Assembly: GCA_002368685.1 (NCBI GenBank)
Contig: DFEN01000081.1
Coordinates: forward strand, 1-8,106
Direction of reading: 5' to 3'
Length of the DNA: 8,106 bases
From: Lachnospiraceae bacterium UBA3801
GTDB lineage: Bacteria > Bacillota > Clostridia > Lachnospirales > Lachnospiraceae
The notes under the pieces are model-generated. The model saw nothing but the letters and a program-made list of their open reading frames with translations, searched no databases and had not been told where the DNA came from. This document shows positions 1 through 6,553 of the stretch, one piece after another (position 1 is the stretch's first letter; every line of letters starts with the position of its first letter). The translations under genes and the position numbers were made by a program.

Positions 1-39
1 TCACTATATCATTTTTGTTATTTTAAGGCAATTAGTCGA

Positions 40-68
40 TTGTTTTAGAAAGGTATTAGAGTTAAAAT
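40..68 (+). promoter_or_regulatory. candidate promoter for the DMT transporter gene
   Basis: A TTGTTT box at 40-45 and a TAAAAT box at 63-68 are separated by 17 bp, the ideal sigma-A spacing. Transcription would begin near 75, almost on the ATG at 77, leaving essentially no 5' leader. The rest of 1-76 holds no gene I can support. An AGAAAGG at 47-53 is too far from the ATG at 77 to serve as its ribosome site. Boxes this degenerate occur by chance in AT-rich DNA, so the call is tentative. Confidence 0.35.
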
Positions 69-76
69 GTGTAACT

Positions 77-961
77 ATGGAAAAGCAAAATTTTAAAAAT
101 ATGAATAGTCATTTGAAGGGAATACTCTGTATAATCGCAGCTGCAGCAGGGTTTTCTTTTATGACATTTTTTGTTCGTATATCGGGTAGCCTTCCTACTA
201 TGCAGAAAGTCTTCTTCAGAAATGCTGTCGCGTTTGTTATTGCGGTGATAACCCTATTTGCGAATGGCGGAGATTTTCATATAGATAAGAAGAATAGAGT
301 GGACATTCTTATGAGGTGTCTCTTTGGAACGTCAGGAGTTGTTGCGAACTTCTACGCCATAGATAGACTTGATCTGTCGGATGCGAATATGCTGAATAAG
401 CTGTCACCCTTTTTCGCTATAATAATGTCTATACCTATACTTAAGGAGAAACCAAATCGAACAGATGTAATAGCAACTATAATAGCATTTGTGGGTGCGC
501 TCTTTATTATAAGACCAACAGGTGCGAGCATGAGAGTTATCCCGGCGCTTTCCGGACTCTATGGTGGTTTCGGAGCCGGTATGGCTTATGTATTCGTTCG
601 TAAGCTGGGCAAAAAAGGAGAGAGAACACCGATTATTGTCATGTGTTTCTCTCTGTTTTCCTGTCTGGTATCAGCACCCTTTCTTTTATTTAATTATCAG
701 CATATGGAGACATGGCAGCTCATATGTCTTATTATGGCAGGTGTATCTGCAGCGGTTGGTCAGTTTGGAATAACCTCTGCCTATAAGTTTGCTCCTGCAA
801 AGGATATCTCTGTTTTTGACTACACGCAGGTTATCTTCGCGGCTCTATGGGGAATACTCTTCCTGGGTGAGATACCGGAATGGATGAGCATCATAGGCTA
901 TGTAATAATCATAGGCGTGGCAGTCTTCCGTTGGCACAAGGCAAGAACTAAAGCAGATTGA
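77..961 (+). CDS. DMT-family (EamA) transporter
   Basis: This is a 294-residue inner-membrane protein of the drug/metabolite transporter superfamily, which exports or takes up small metabolites. It has about ten hydrophobic segments arranged as two EamA repeats, roughly residues 15-146 and 157-285. Family features visible are the early FVRISG and FFRN stretches (residues 32-37, 46-49), the SDANMLNKLSP segment (101-111), IIRPTG closing repeat one (144-149), and FLGEIPEW near the end of repeat two (262-269), matching the usual helix-9/10 pattern. Length is normal for the family. The substrate cannot be inferred. The start at 77 is the most upstream in-frame ATG but has no well-placed Shine-Dalgarno; the ATG at residue 9 (position 101) has none either. 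The 3' end overlaps the convergent sensor gene by 14 bp with no terminator between them. Family assignment is firm; start and substrate are not. Confidence 0.88.
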   Translation: MEKQNFKNMNSHLKGILCIIAAAAGFSFMTFFVRISGSLPTMQKVFFRNAVAFVIAVITLFANGGDFHIDKKNRVDILMRCLFGTSGVVANFYAIDRLDLSDANMLNKLSPFFAIIMSIPILKEKPNRTDVIATIIAFVGALFIIRPTGASMRVIPALSGLYGGFGAGMAYVFVRKLGKKGERTPIIVMCFSLFSCLVSAPFLLFNYQHMETWQLICLIMAGVSAAVGQFGITSAYKFAPAKDISVFDYTQVIFAALWGILFLGEIPEWMSIIGYVIIIGVAVFRWHKARTKAD

Positions 962-2678
962 TAACTCTTGCTACAGTAGCATATTGGTTGGCGAGTAAGT
1001 CGCCATTCTGGAATGCTGCATCATTTAGATCAAACAATATGCTTCCGTAGATTGTCTCTCTGAAATAGAGAGGCATCAGAACCATGTTGAACTGCTCCTG
1101 TGGCAGGAAGGAATTGTTGAATAAATGATTAACATCTATATACTGGGCTGAAGGTGGAACTATGGTGCCCATTCCATTGGTCATGGCCGCCTTCAGAAGT
1201 ACGTGATCCGGCATATCGAAGATATCGTCATGATAGTGAGTGACAGGCTTTTCATACATATAAAGATATGCATTTTCAACCCCCAGAGACTTCAGGTTAT
1301 TTAAAATGTTAATGTAGTTCTCATCGCCTCCCTGATTGAAATCAAGAGTTTCCTCGAGGAGTCTCTTGAGGGATCCGAGATTTGATTCTATAGAGATTTT
1401 ATATTCCAGGGTATTGCTTCTAAGCGTCAGCGCAGCCTTCTTTAGAATAGTAGAGTAGGTCTCATAAACCTGACATTTTCTTTCAAAGGAATCGAACCTG
1501 GCGATAACAGCGGCCTTTACTCTTTCCACATAGGATATAAGTACATCAACATCCGTATAATCCAATGCTCCCATCATAAAGAATTCGTCAGTCTTTGTTT
1601 TGATAAAGCTAACTCTTTCGGGACTGTATTCCTCATCATTTACGTAATCAATAATTATATTCATTAGAGCCTTATAGGTCAGAAATATACGGAAGTCCTC
1701 AGGCTTTGAATTGTTCTCGAACTTATAGAAAATGCTATTAAAATATTCATCCAGATATTGCTTATCAAGAATCTTTTTATCTACATTTTTTCTATCCATA
1801 AATGAACCGAAGGAATCTCTGAGAATGAAGCGGGTTGGGATAGTTAACTCGCCACCATTCCAGCCGTCCAGGATTCGCTTGGCAAGAGTATAGGTTTTAG
1901 CTCCCAGCTTCTTTGCGTCTGCATCGGCGGTTGTAAGAGAAGGTGTTGCCATGCTTCCTGTGATATTATTATCGAAGCCCATAATCATTATGTCCTTGCC
2001 GGGAACCAGACCTCTATCTTCCATAACCTGGTATAGTCCCAGTGCTGTGGCATCATTTACACAGATTACGGCTTCAACGTCTGGATTAAGATCCAGCAGC
2101 TTCTCGCAGTCGTCCCTGCAATCACCATATCCAAGGTGTGTTCTTACTACAGTATTAGGTCCAACCTTCAGTTTATAATAATCCATCATTTCCTGGTATG
2201 CTTCAAACCTTTCGGCAACGTCAGCATTATGCTCAAGGGATGTGAGCATACATATATTCTTAAGCCCCAGCTCGTCAACAAGATAGGTAATACCATCATA
2301 TATTGCAGACTTGTTATCGAAGGTGACTCCAGGGTAACCGTTCATTTTGGAAGCGGCAAGAACTACAGGAATACCCAGCAGCTTCAGGTCATCCATGAAG
2401 CGGTACAGATTTTCCTTCGTAGTAAGGCATCCTATATTGTCAGCAGCGACAATTAGAATATCGATATTTTTAGATGTGATATAACTGATAGTTGTTTGAT
2501 ATTGAAATTCATATAGATCAGGGATGTCTTTCATTTCCCTGTTGATATACTTGATAGGTATGAAGATGATGTTTATATCATCTCCGATAGATTCCTCGAT
2601 GGCGCCCCTGCATAAAGGCTCAGTAAATTCATCCATTATGCCACCAACTAGAAAACCAATGGTCTTTTTGCTACTCAC
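948..2678 (-). CDS. LacI-type periplasmic-binding-fold sensor protein with GAF-like C-terminus, lacking an output domain
   Basis: The product is 576 residues, with no signal peptide or membrane segment, so it is presumably cytoplasmic. Residues 5-290 form a LacI/GalR-type sugar-binding fold: IGFLVGGI at the start, AVICVNDATALGLYQVMEDR (203-222), GKDIMIMGFDN (227-237), PSLTTADADAKKLG (246-259) and a final PTRFILRDSFG (281-291). Residues 300-450 are a mostly helical linker. Residues 451-576 look GAF-like, ending in MPLYFRETIYGSILFD (535-550) and a short helix. No helix-turn-helix precedes the binding fold. In clostridial proteins with this architecture that I know of, a GGDEF cyclase usually follows the GAF-like part; here a TAG stop comes instead. 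The start is GTG (2676-2678), supported by a GGGGG ribosome site at 2687-2691, 9 nt upstream. A role as ligand sensor acting through a partner is inference; a truncated diguanylate cyclase is the alternative. Confidence 0.75.
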   Translation of the reverse strand: MSSKKTIGFLVGGIMDEFTEPLCRGAIEESIGDDINIIFIPIKYINREMKDIPDLYEFQYQTTISYITSKNIDILIVAADNIGCLTTKENLYRFMDDLKLLGIPVVLAASKMNGYPGVTFDNKSAIYDGITYLVDELGLKNICMLTSLEHNADVAERFEAYQEMMDYYKLKVGPNTVVRTHLGYGDCRDDCEKLLDLNPDVEAVICVNDATALGLYQVMEDRGLVPGKDIMIMGFDNNITGSMATPSLTTADADAKKLGAKTYTLAKRILDGWNGGELTIPTRFILRDSFGSFMDRKNVDKKILDKQYLDEYFNSIFYKFENNSKPEDFRIFLTYKALMNIIIDYVNDEEYSPERVSFIKTKTDEFFMMGALDYTDVDVLISYVERVKAAVIARFDSFERKCQVYETYSTILKKAALTLRSNTLEYKISIESNLGSLKRLLEETLDFNQGGDENYINILNNLKSLGVENAYLYMYEKPVTHYHDDIFDMPDHVLLKAAMTNGMGTIVPPSAQYIDVNHLFNNSFLPQEQFNMVLMPLYFRETIYGSILFDLNDAAFQNGDLLANQYATVARVINLL

Positions 2679-2737
2679 TATTTATAACCCCCAATTTTTC
2701 ATATGTATCTTCAAGGACTCCCCTAATCCTGACTATT

Positions 2738-2756
2738 ACATTTTACCATAAAATGT
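2738..2756. promoter_or_regulatory. perfect inverted repeat, candidate operator
   Basis: ACATTTTA and TAAAATGT form a perfect 8-bp inverted repeat around a 3-bp centre (CCA). It covers the predicted -10 box (2740-2745) of the minus-strand sensor gene, so a bound dimer would block that promoter. The same site lies about 47 bp upstream of the -35 box of the divergent operon and could act on it too. No particular regulator is recognisable from the motif. Confidence 0.4.
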
Positions 2757-2768
2757 CCATAAACCCAA
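2740..2768 (-). promoter_or_regulatory. candidate promoter of the sensor gene
   Basis: Read on the minus strand, TTGGGT (2768-2763) and TAAAAT (2745-2740) are 17 bp apart. Transcription would start near 2733 and give a leader of roughly 55 nt ending in the GGGGG ribosome site before the GTG start. The -35 box matches the consensus only in its TTG, so confidence is modest. Confidence 0.45.
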
Positions 2769-2802
2769 ATAAAGAATTATCCTTATTTTGATTGAAAAAA
2801 TA

Positions 2803-2831
2803 TTGAATGAAGGTCAAAATTTAGGTATTAT
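2803..2831 (+). promoter_or_regulatory. sigma-A-type promoter of the five-gene plus-strand operon
   Basis: TTGAAT (2803-2808) and TATTAT (2826-2831) are spaced 17 bp apart, a good vegetative promoter. Predicted transcription starts near 2838, giving a leader of about 34 nt that carries a strong AGGAGGGG ribosome site at 2858-2865. The -35 box lies between two 7-bp inverted arms, ATTTTGA (2785-2791) and TCAAAAT (2814-2820), which could be regulator half-sites or chance. Confidence 0.6.
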
Positions 2832-2871
2832 ATAGGGTAGTGTTATTTTGTTCTAATAGGAGGGGTACCTA

Positions 2872-3801
2872 ATGAAAAAACGACTTGTTACACGTAGCGA
2901 TTTTGATGGTCTTGTTTGTGCAATGCTGCTCAAAGAAATGGACCTGATTGATGAAATAAAATTCGTACATCCTAAGGATGTTCAGGATGGCAAAGTAGAA
3001 TTATCTGAGAATGATATTACTACTAACCTTCCTTATGATAAGAGAGTAGGACTCGCTTTTGATCATCATGAAAGTGAGCTGCTTAGAAATGATCCTGAGG
3101 AATATAAGGGTAAATATATAATCGATGGCAATGCTAAGTCCGCTGCCAGAGTTGTATATGATTACTATGGTGGAGCGGAGAAGTTCACCAGAGTATCTGA
3201 AGAAATAATGCTCGCAGTAGATAAGGGGGACAGCGCTGATTTTACTGAGGAGGAGATACTGAATCCTACAGGATGGGTGCTGATGAACTTCCTTATGGAT
3301 GCAAGAACAGGACTTGGAAGATTCCATGATTTTCGTATATCAAACTATGATCTCATGATGGAGCTTATTGATTACTGTGTGGATCATAATGTGAATCAGG
3401 TACTGGAGCTTCCTGATGTTAAGGAAAGAGTTGATATGTATTTCGAGCAGCAGGAACTCTTCAAAGCACAGCTGCAGAAAATAACCAAGATACATGATAA
3501 GGTTGCTGTTATTGATCTCAGAAATGAGGAGACTATATATACAGGAAATAGATTTATGGTATATGCTATGTGGCCTGAGATAGAGATATCAGTGCATGTT
3601 GCCTGGGGCTTCAAGAAGCAGAATACTGCAGTTATGATAGGTAAATCAATTATCAATAAGAGCTCAGACTTTAACATAGGCGAGCTGTGCCTAAGCTATG
3701 GTGGTGGTGGTCATGCAAATGCCGGAACCTGCCAGCTGGATAATGACAAGGTAGATGCTGAACTTCCAAATATTATAGATAAACTTAATGGGGTTAAATA
3801 A
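2872..3801 (+). CDS. DHH/DHHA1-family phosphoesterase (exopolyphosphatase-like)
   Basis: This 309-residue soluble protein belongs to the DHH phosphoesterase superfamily, metal-dependent hydrolases that cut phosphodiester or phosphoanhydride bonds. Visible motifs are the N-terminal RSDFDG (residues 8-13) with its metal-binding aspartates, FDHHE (63-67) as the name-giving DHH, VDKGDS (116-121) as the likely third acidic motif, and GGGGHANAG (277-285), the DHHA1 substrate-binding glycine/histidine loop. Proteins of this type are often labelled exopolyphosphatase or oligoribonuclease-like without proof. The ATG sits 6 nt after AGGAGGGG, which fixes the start. It is the first gene of the operon and ends 12 bp before an HD-GYP gene. 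That neighbour makes a linear dinucleotide such as pGpG a plausible substrate, but the sequence alone cannot separate this from polyphosphate or PAP. Confidence 0.85.
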   Translation: MKKRLVTRSDFDGLVCAMLLKEMDLIDEIKFVHPKDVQDGKVELSENDITTNLPYDKRVGLAFDHHESELLRNDPEEYKGKYIIDGNAKSAARVVYDYYGGAEKFTRVSEEIMLAVDKGDSADFTEEEILNPTGWVLMNFLMDARTGLGRFHDFRISNYDLMMELIDYCVDHNVNQVLELPDVKERVDMYFEQQELFKAQLQKITKIHDKVAVIDLRNEETIYTGNRFMVYAMWPEIEISVHVAWGFKKQNTAVMIGKSIINKSSDFNIGELCLSYGGGGHANAGTCQLDNDKVDAELPNIIDKLNGVK

Positions 3802-3813
3802 TTAGATAAGACT

Positions 3814-5517
3814 ATGAAGAAGGTATCCTTTAAAAATATAATATACGTAGTGGTTCTGATAATAGTAGGTATTGTTCTGAATAGAGGAATATCTGCTATT
3901 AGCAGTTTGTTAGGACTGTCACTTTATCTGGATTCAATAGGAACCATGTTTTCAACGGTGATTGGCGGATTCTTCCCAGGTATGGTGGTGGGCTTCATAT
4001 CAAATGTGATTGGTGGCTTATCTGACTCGACTACATTTTATTATGGAATAATAAATGTACTCATTGCACTTATCGTTGGAGTGGCTGCGGAAAATGGATA
4101 TTTCGATAAGCTTTACAAGGTGCTTACACTTATTCCCCTTTTCCTGCTTCTGAGTATTCCATGCTCTTTCCTAACCTATATGCTTTTTGAGTTTCAGGTG
4201 GGAGAAAATGTTGCTTCGCCGGCTGTTAAGATGTTCAATGATATGGGAATGCCGATAATTCTTTCTCAGATATTAGGTGACTTCTGCGTGGAGCTGCCGG
4301 ATAAACTGATATCACTTATTGTTACATTTTTCCTTGTGAAGCTTGTTCCTGCAAGAACGAGAGTTGAATTCGGAAGAATAACCGGTAACGAGCTCAGAAA
4401 AAATATTCAAAAGGAAACGGGACATAGAAATTCTCTCAGGTTCCAGATAGCCATTGGTCTATTCTGGGCGGGTCTTCTGATAGCGGTAGTGTCATTTTTT
4501 ATTTCCTATAAGACCTATATGGAAGCTCGTGTTGCAGGTCTTGAGAACGCGACCTATGATGTGGTGTCACTTAGAACAGAGTCTCTGCTTTATAGTGGCA
4601 AGCTGCTTTCTGTAGTCCTGGGACTGCTGCTTTGTATAGTGTCATTTGCCATGGTTATTGCAGATCATACTTTAGTCAGACCGCTGCATACAATGGCAAA
4701 AGAAATGCGCCATTATGCTTATGATATAGACAGCGGAAGAGATAAGTCTTATGACAAGATCAAGGCTCTGGATATTCGAACAGGAAATGAAATAGAAGAA
4801 CTATATGTCGCTATGTCTAAAACTGTTAAAGACGTTGATGATTATATAGATAAAACAAATGAACAGGCGGATACAATAGCAGCCCTTCATGTGAATATCA
4901 TCACTACCCTTGCAGATATAGTTGAGAGTCGCGATAAGGTTACAGGTCATCATGTTAAGAGAACTGCAGAGTATTGCAGGCTCATAGCTGAGGAGCTGAG
5001 ACGTGAAGGTAAGTTCACCGATGTACTTACGGATGAATATATAGAGACTCTGTCAATTGCGGCGCCTCTGCATGATATAGGAAAGATTCATATATCAGAT
5101 GCTATACTTAATAAGACGGAGAGGCTCACACCTCAGGAGTTTGATGACATTAAGACTCATCCTGGTATAGGAATGGATATGCTTCGTTCGGCCACAGAGA
5201 ATCTTGGTAATAATGAATATATGGATATGGCTAAGGATATAGCTTATTATCATCATGAGTGGTACGGTGATAGTAATAGAGGATATCCCGCAGGCTTAAC
5301 GGGAAATGACATACCACTTGCTGCCAGAATAATGGCAGTTGCGGATGTGTTCGATGCACTTGTATCCAAGAGGCCCTACAAGGATGGCATGCCGGTAGAT
5401 AAGGCTATTAAAATAATAATAGAAGAAAAAGGAACACATTTCGATCCTGATATAGTTGATGCATTCCTGAATATTCAGGATCAGGTTGCAGATGTTATCG
5501 AAATGTACGGAGAATAA
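3814..5517 (+). CDS. membrane HD-GYP cyclic-di-GMP phosphodiesterase with ECF S-component-like sensor region
   Basis: The 567-residue protein has three parts. Residues 1-180 carry about six hydrophobic segments; the [16 protein letters not shown] stretch (37-52) and the [22 protein letters not shown] region resemble ECF-transporter S components. Two more membrane helices (about 211-231 and 263-283) flank a loop of about 30 residues, followed by a HAMP-like stretch (284-345). Residues 365-555 are an HD-GYP domain: TGHH (377-380), HDIGK (420-424), THPGIG (448-453), YHHEW (479-483), RGYPAGL (489-495) and VADVFDAL (509-516). The metal-binding residues expected of active enzymes are present, so hydrolysis of c-di-GMP to pGpG or GMP is expected at the inner face of the membrane. 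Between HHE and GYP there are seven residues instead of the five I expect in canonical members. No good ribosome site precedes the ATG, so translation is probably coupled to the DHH gene ending 12 bp upstream. Confidence 0.88.
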   Translation: MKKVSFKNIIYVVVLIIVGIVLNRGISAISSLLGLSLYLDSIGTMFSTVIGGFFPGMVVGFISNVIGGLSDSTTFYYGIINVLIALIVGVAAENGYFDKLYKVLTLIPLFLLLSIPCSFLTYMLFEFQVGENVASPAVKMFNDMGMPIILSQILGDFCVELPDKLISLIVTFFLVKLVPARTRVEFGRITGNELRKNIQKETGHRNSLRFQIAIGLFWAGLLIAVVSFFISYKTYMEARVAGLENATYDVVSLRTESLLYSGKLLSVVLGLLLCIVSFAMVIADHTLVRPLHTMAKEMRHYAYDIDSGRDKSYDKIKALDIRTGNEIEELYVAMSKTVKDVDDYIDKTNEQADTIAALHVNIITTLADIVESRDKVTGHHVKRTAEYCRLIAEELRREGKFTDVLTDEYIETLSIAAPLHDIGKIHISDAILNKTERLTPQEFDDIKTHPGIGMDMLRSATENLGNNEYMDMAKDIAYYHHEWYGDSNRGYPAGLTGNDIPLAARIMAVADVFDALVSKRPYKDGMPVDKAIKIIIEEKGTHFDPDIVDAFLNIQDQVADVIEMYGE

Positions 5518-5519
5518 AA

Positions 5520-5981
5520 ATGAAATTTGTTGTGCAGCGTGTTAGTGAGGCAAAGGTTGAGGTAGACGGAAAGCTGACCGGAGAGATAGGCAAGGGCTTC
5601 TTCGTGCTTATCGGTGTGAATGAGTCCGATACCAAAGAGGTAGCTGACAAGATGATAGAAAAGCTTCTGAAGATGAGAATATTCTCTGACTCAGAGGGCA
5701 AGACGAATCTTGATATGGCAAGTGTGGGCGGCTCCTTGCTTCTAGTTTCGCAGTTTACTCTGTATGCGAATTGCAAGAAGGGCAACAGACCTTCCTTTAT
5801 AGATGCAGGTTCTCCCGAGCATGCAGAGGAAATATATGATTACATAGTTTCGGAGTGCAAGAGACTGACAGCAGATATGGAAGGCGTCAAGGTTGAGACA
5901 GGAATCTTTGGTGCAGATATGAAATGCAGTCTGGTGAACGAAGGACCATTTACGATAGATTTGGACAGTACGGAGCTGTAA
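5520..5981 (+). CDS. dtd: D-aminoacyl-tRNA deacylase
   Basis: A 153-residue cytoplasmic enzyme, the usual Dtd length, that removes D-amino acids (and misattached glycine) from tRNA. The N-terminus [18 protein letters not shown] is typical. Both signature motifs are present: SQFTLYA at residues 77-83 and NEGPFT at 140-145, which supplies the Gly-cisPro pair that excludes L-amino acids. KKGNRPSF (87-94) and the C-terminal [10 protein letters not shown] (131-140) also fit the family. Its start is 2 bp after the stop of the HD-GYP gene, and its ribosome site GGAG (5509-5512, 7 nt upstream) lies inside that gene's final codons, so the two are co-transcribed and probably translationally coupled. 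It is a housekeeping gene with no evident functional tie to c-di-GMP. Confidence 0.96.
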   Translation: MKFVVQRVSEAKVEVDGKLTGEIGKGFFVLIGVNESDTKEVADKMIEKLLKMRIFSDSEGKTNLDMASVGGSLLLVSQFTLYANCKKGNRPSFIDAGSPEHAEEIYDYIVSECKRLTADMEGVKVETGIFGADMKCSLVNEGPFTIDLDSTEL

Positions 5982-6028
5982 TAAGTTCTGGCATGACATT
6001 TCAAAAGATTAGGATAAGAGGTATATAA

Positions 6029-6514
6029 ATGGCATACGAGAGCTACAAAACAGTTGAGGATTCACGTACTGAGTGGATGAAATGCATACAATACGAAGAT
6101 ATAAATGGTAATGACCGACTCTTCGGAGGAAGGCTGATGAGCTGGATGGATGAGGTTGCAGGAATAGCTGCTACCAGACATTGCGGTGGATATGTTACTA
6201 CAGCCGCAGTCGATAATCTGCAGTTCAAGGCAGGCTGCTTTCTCAATGATATAATAGTTATCAGAGCTAAGCTGACATATGTTGGCCGTACTTCTATGGA
6301 GGTTAGAGTTGATGTCTACATAGAAGAAAGAGAGAGTGGTCAGAGAAGAGTTATAAATAGAGCTTATTTTACAGAGGTACAGGTGGATGAGAAAGGAAAA
6401 CCGGTTCCTCTGAAATATGGTCTTACGCCTGAGACTGAAGCCGAGAAGGCAGAGTGGGAAGGCGCGAAAAAGAGGCTGGAGGTTAGAAGACAGAGAAGAG
6501 TTGAAGGCTTCTAG
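6029..6514 (+). CDS. hotdog-fold acyl-CoA thioesterase (YciA/BACH type)
   Basis: This 161-residue soluble protein is a single hotdog domain of the acyl-CoA hydrolase family, which splits acyl-CoA thioesters to free acid and CoA. The diagnostic segment is GNDRLFGGRLMSWMDEVAGIAA (residues 27-48), with the Asn-28, the Gly-Gly turn and Asp-41 that correspond to the active-site region of YciA-like enzymes. TTAAVDNLQF (57-66) and VGRTSMEVRV (85-94) are the other conserved strands. The tail (132-161) is charged and helical. An AGAGG ribosome site at 6017-6021, 7 nt before the ATG, supports the start. The 47-bp gap after dtd has no hairpin or convincing promoter, so it is read as part of the same operon. 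Chain-length preference cannot be judged; control of CoA pools or recovery of acyl-CoA in a fermenter is a reasonable guess. Confidence 0.9.
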   Translation: MAYESYKTVEDSRTEWMKCIQYEDINGNDRLFGGRLMSWMDEVAGIAATRHCGGYVTTAAVDNLQFKAGCFLNDIIVIRAKLTYVGRTSMEVRVDVYIEERESGQRRVINRAYFTEVQVDEKGKPVPLKYGLTPETEAEKAEWEGAKKRLEVRRQRRVEGF

Positions 6515-6553
6515 GTTGTAGATGGTTTTAAGTAGAAATACAAGGAGGAAAAG

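Noticed and set aside
900..1000. A frameshift that might hide a GGDEF domain downstream of the sensor gene
   Set aside because: DNA beyond the stop in the minus direction is fully used by the plus-strand transporter with intact family motifs, and no GGDEF-like reading is seen there. Absence of the domain is real within this window.
1951..2751. Several plus-strand open frames of 75-106 codons across the sensor gene
   Set aside because: They lack ribosome sites and lie opposite the well-conserved LacI fold. Treated as antisense shadows.
2832..2871. A riboswitch (for example a c-di-GMP type) in the operon leader
   Set aside because: The leader is only about 34 nt from the predicted start and shows no conserved aptamer motifs or stems.
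3001..3677. Open reading frames of 93 and 108 codons on the minus strand inside the DHH gene
   Set aside because: No ribosome site, no recognisable family, and the plus strand carries a clear enzyme with all its motifs. They are antisense shadows.
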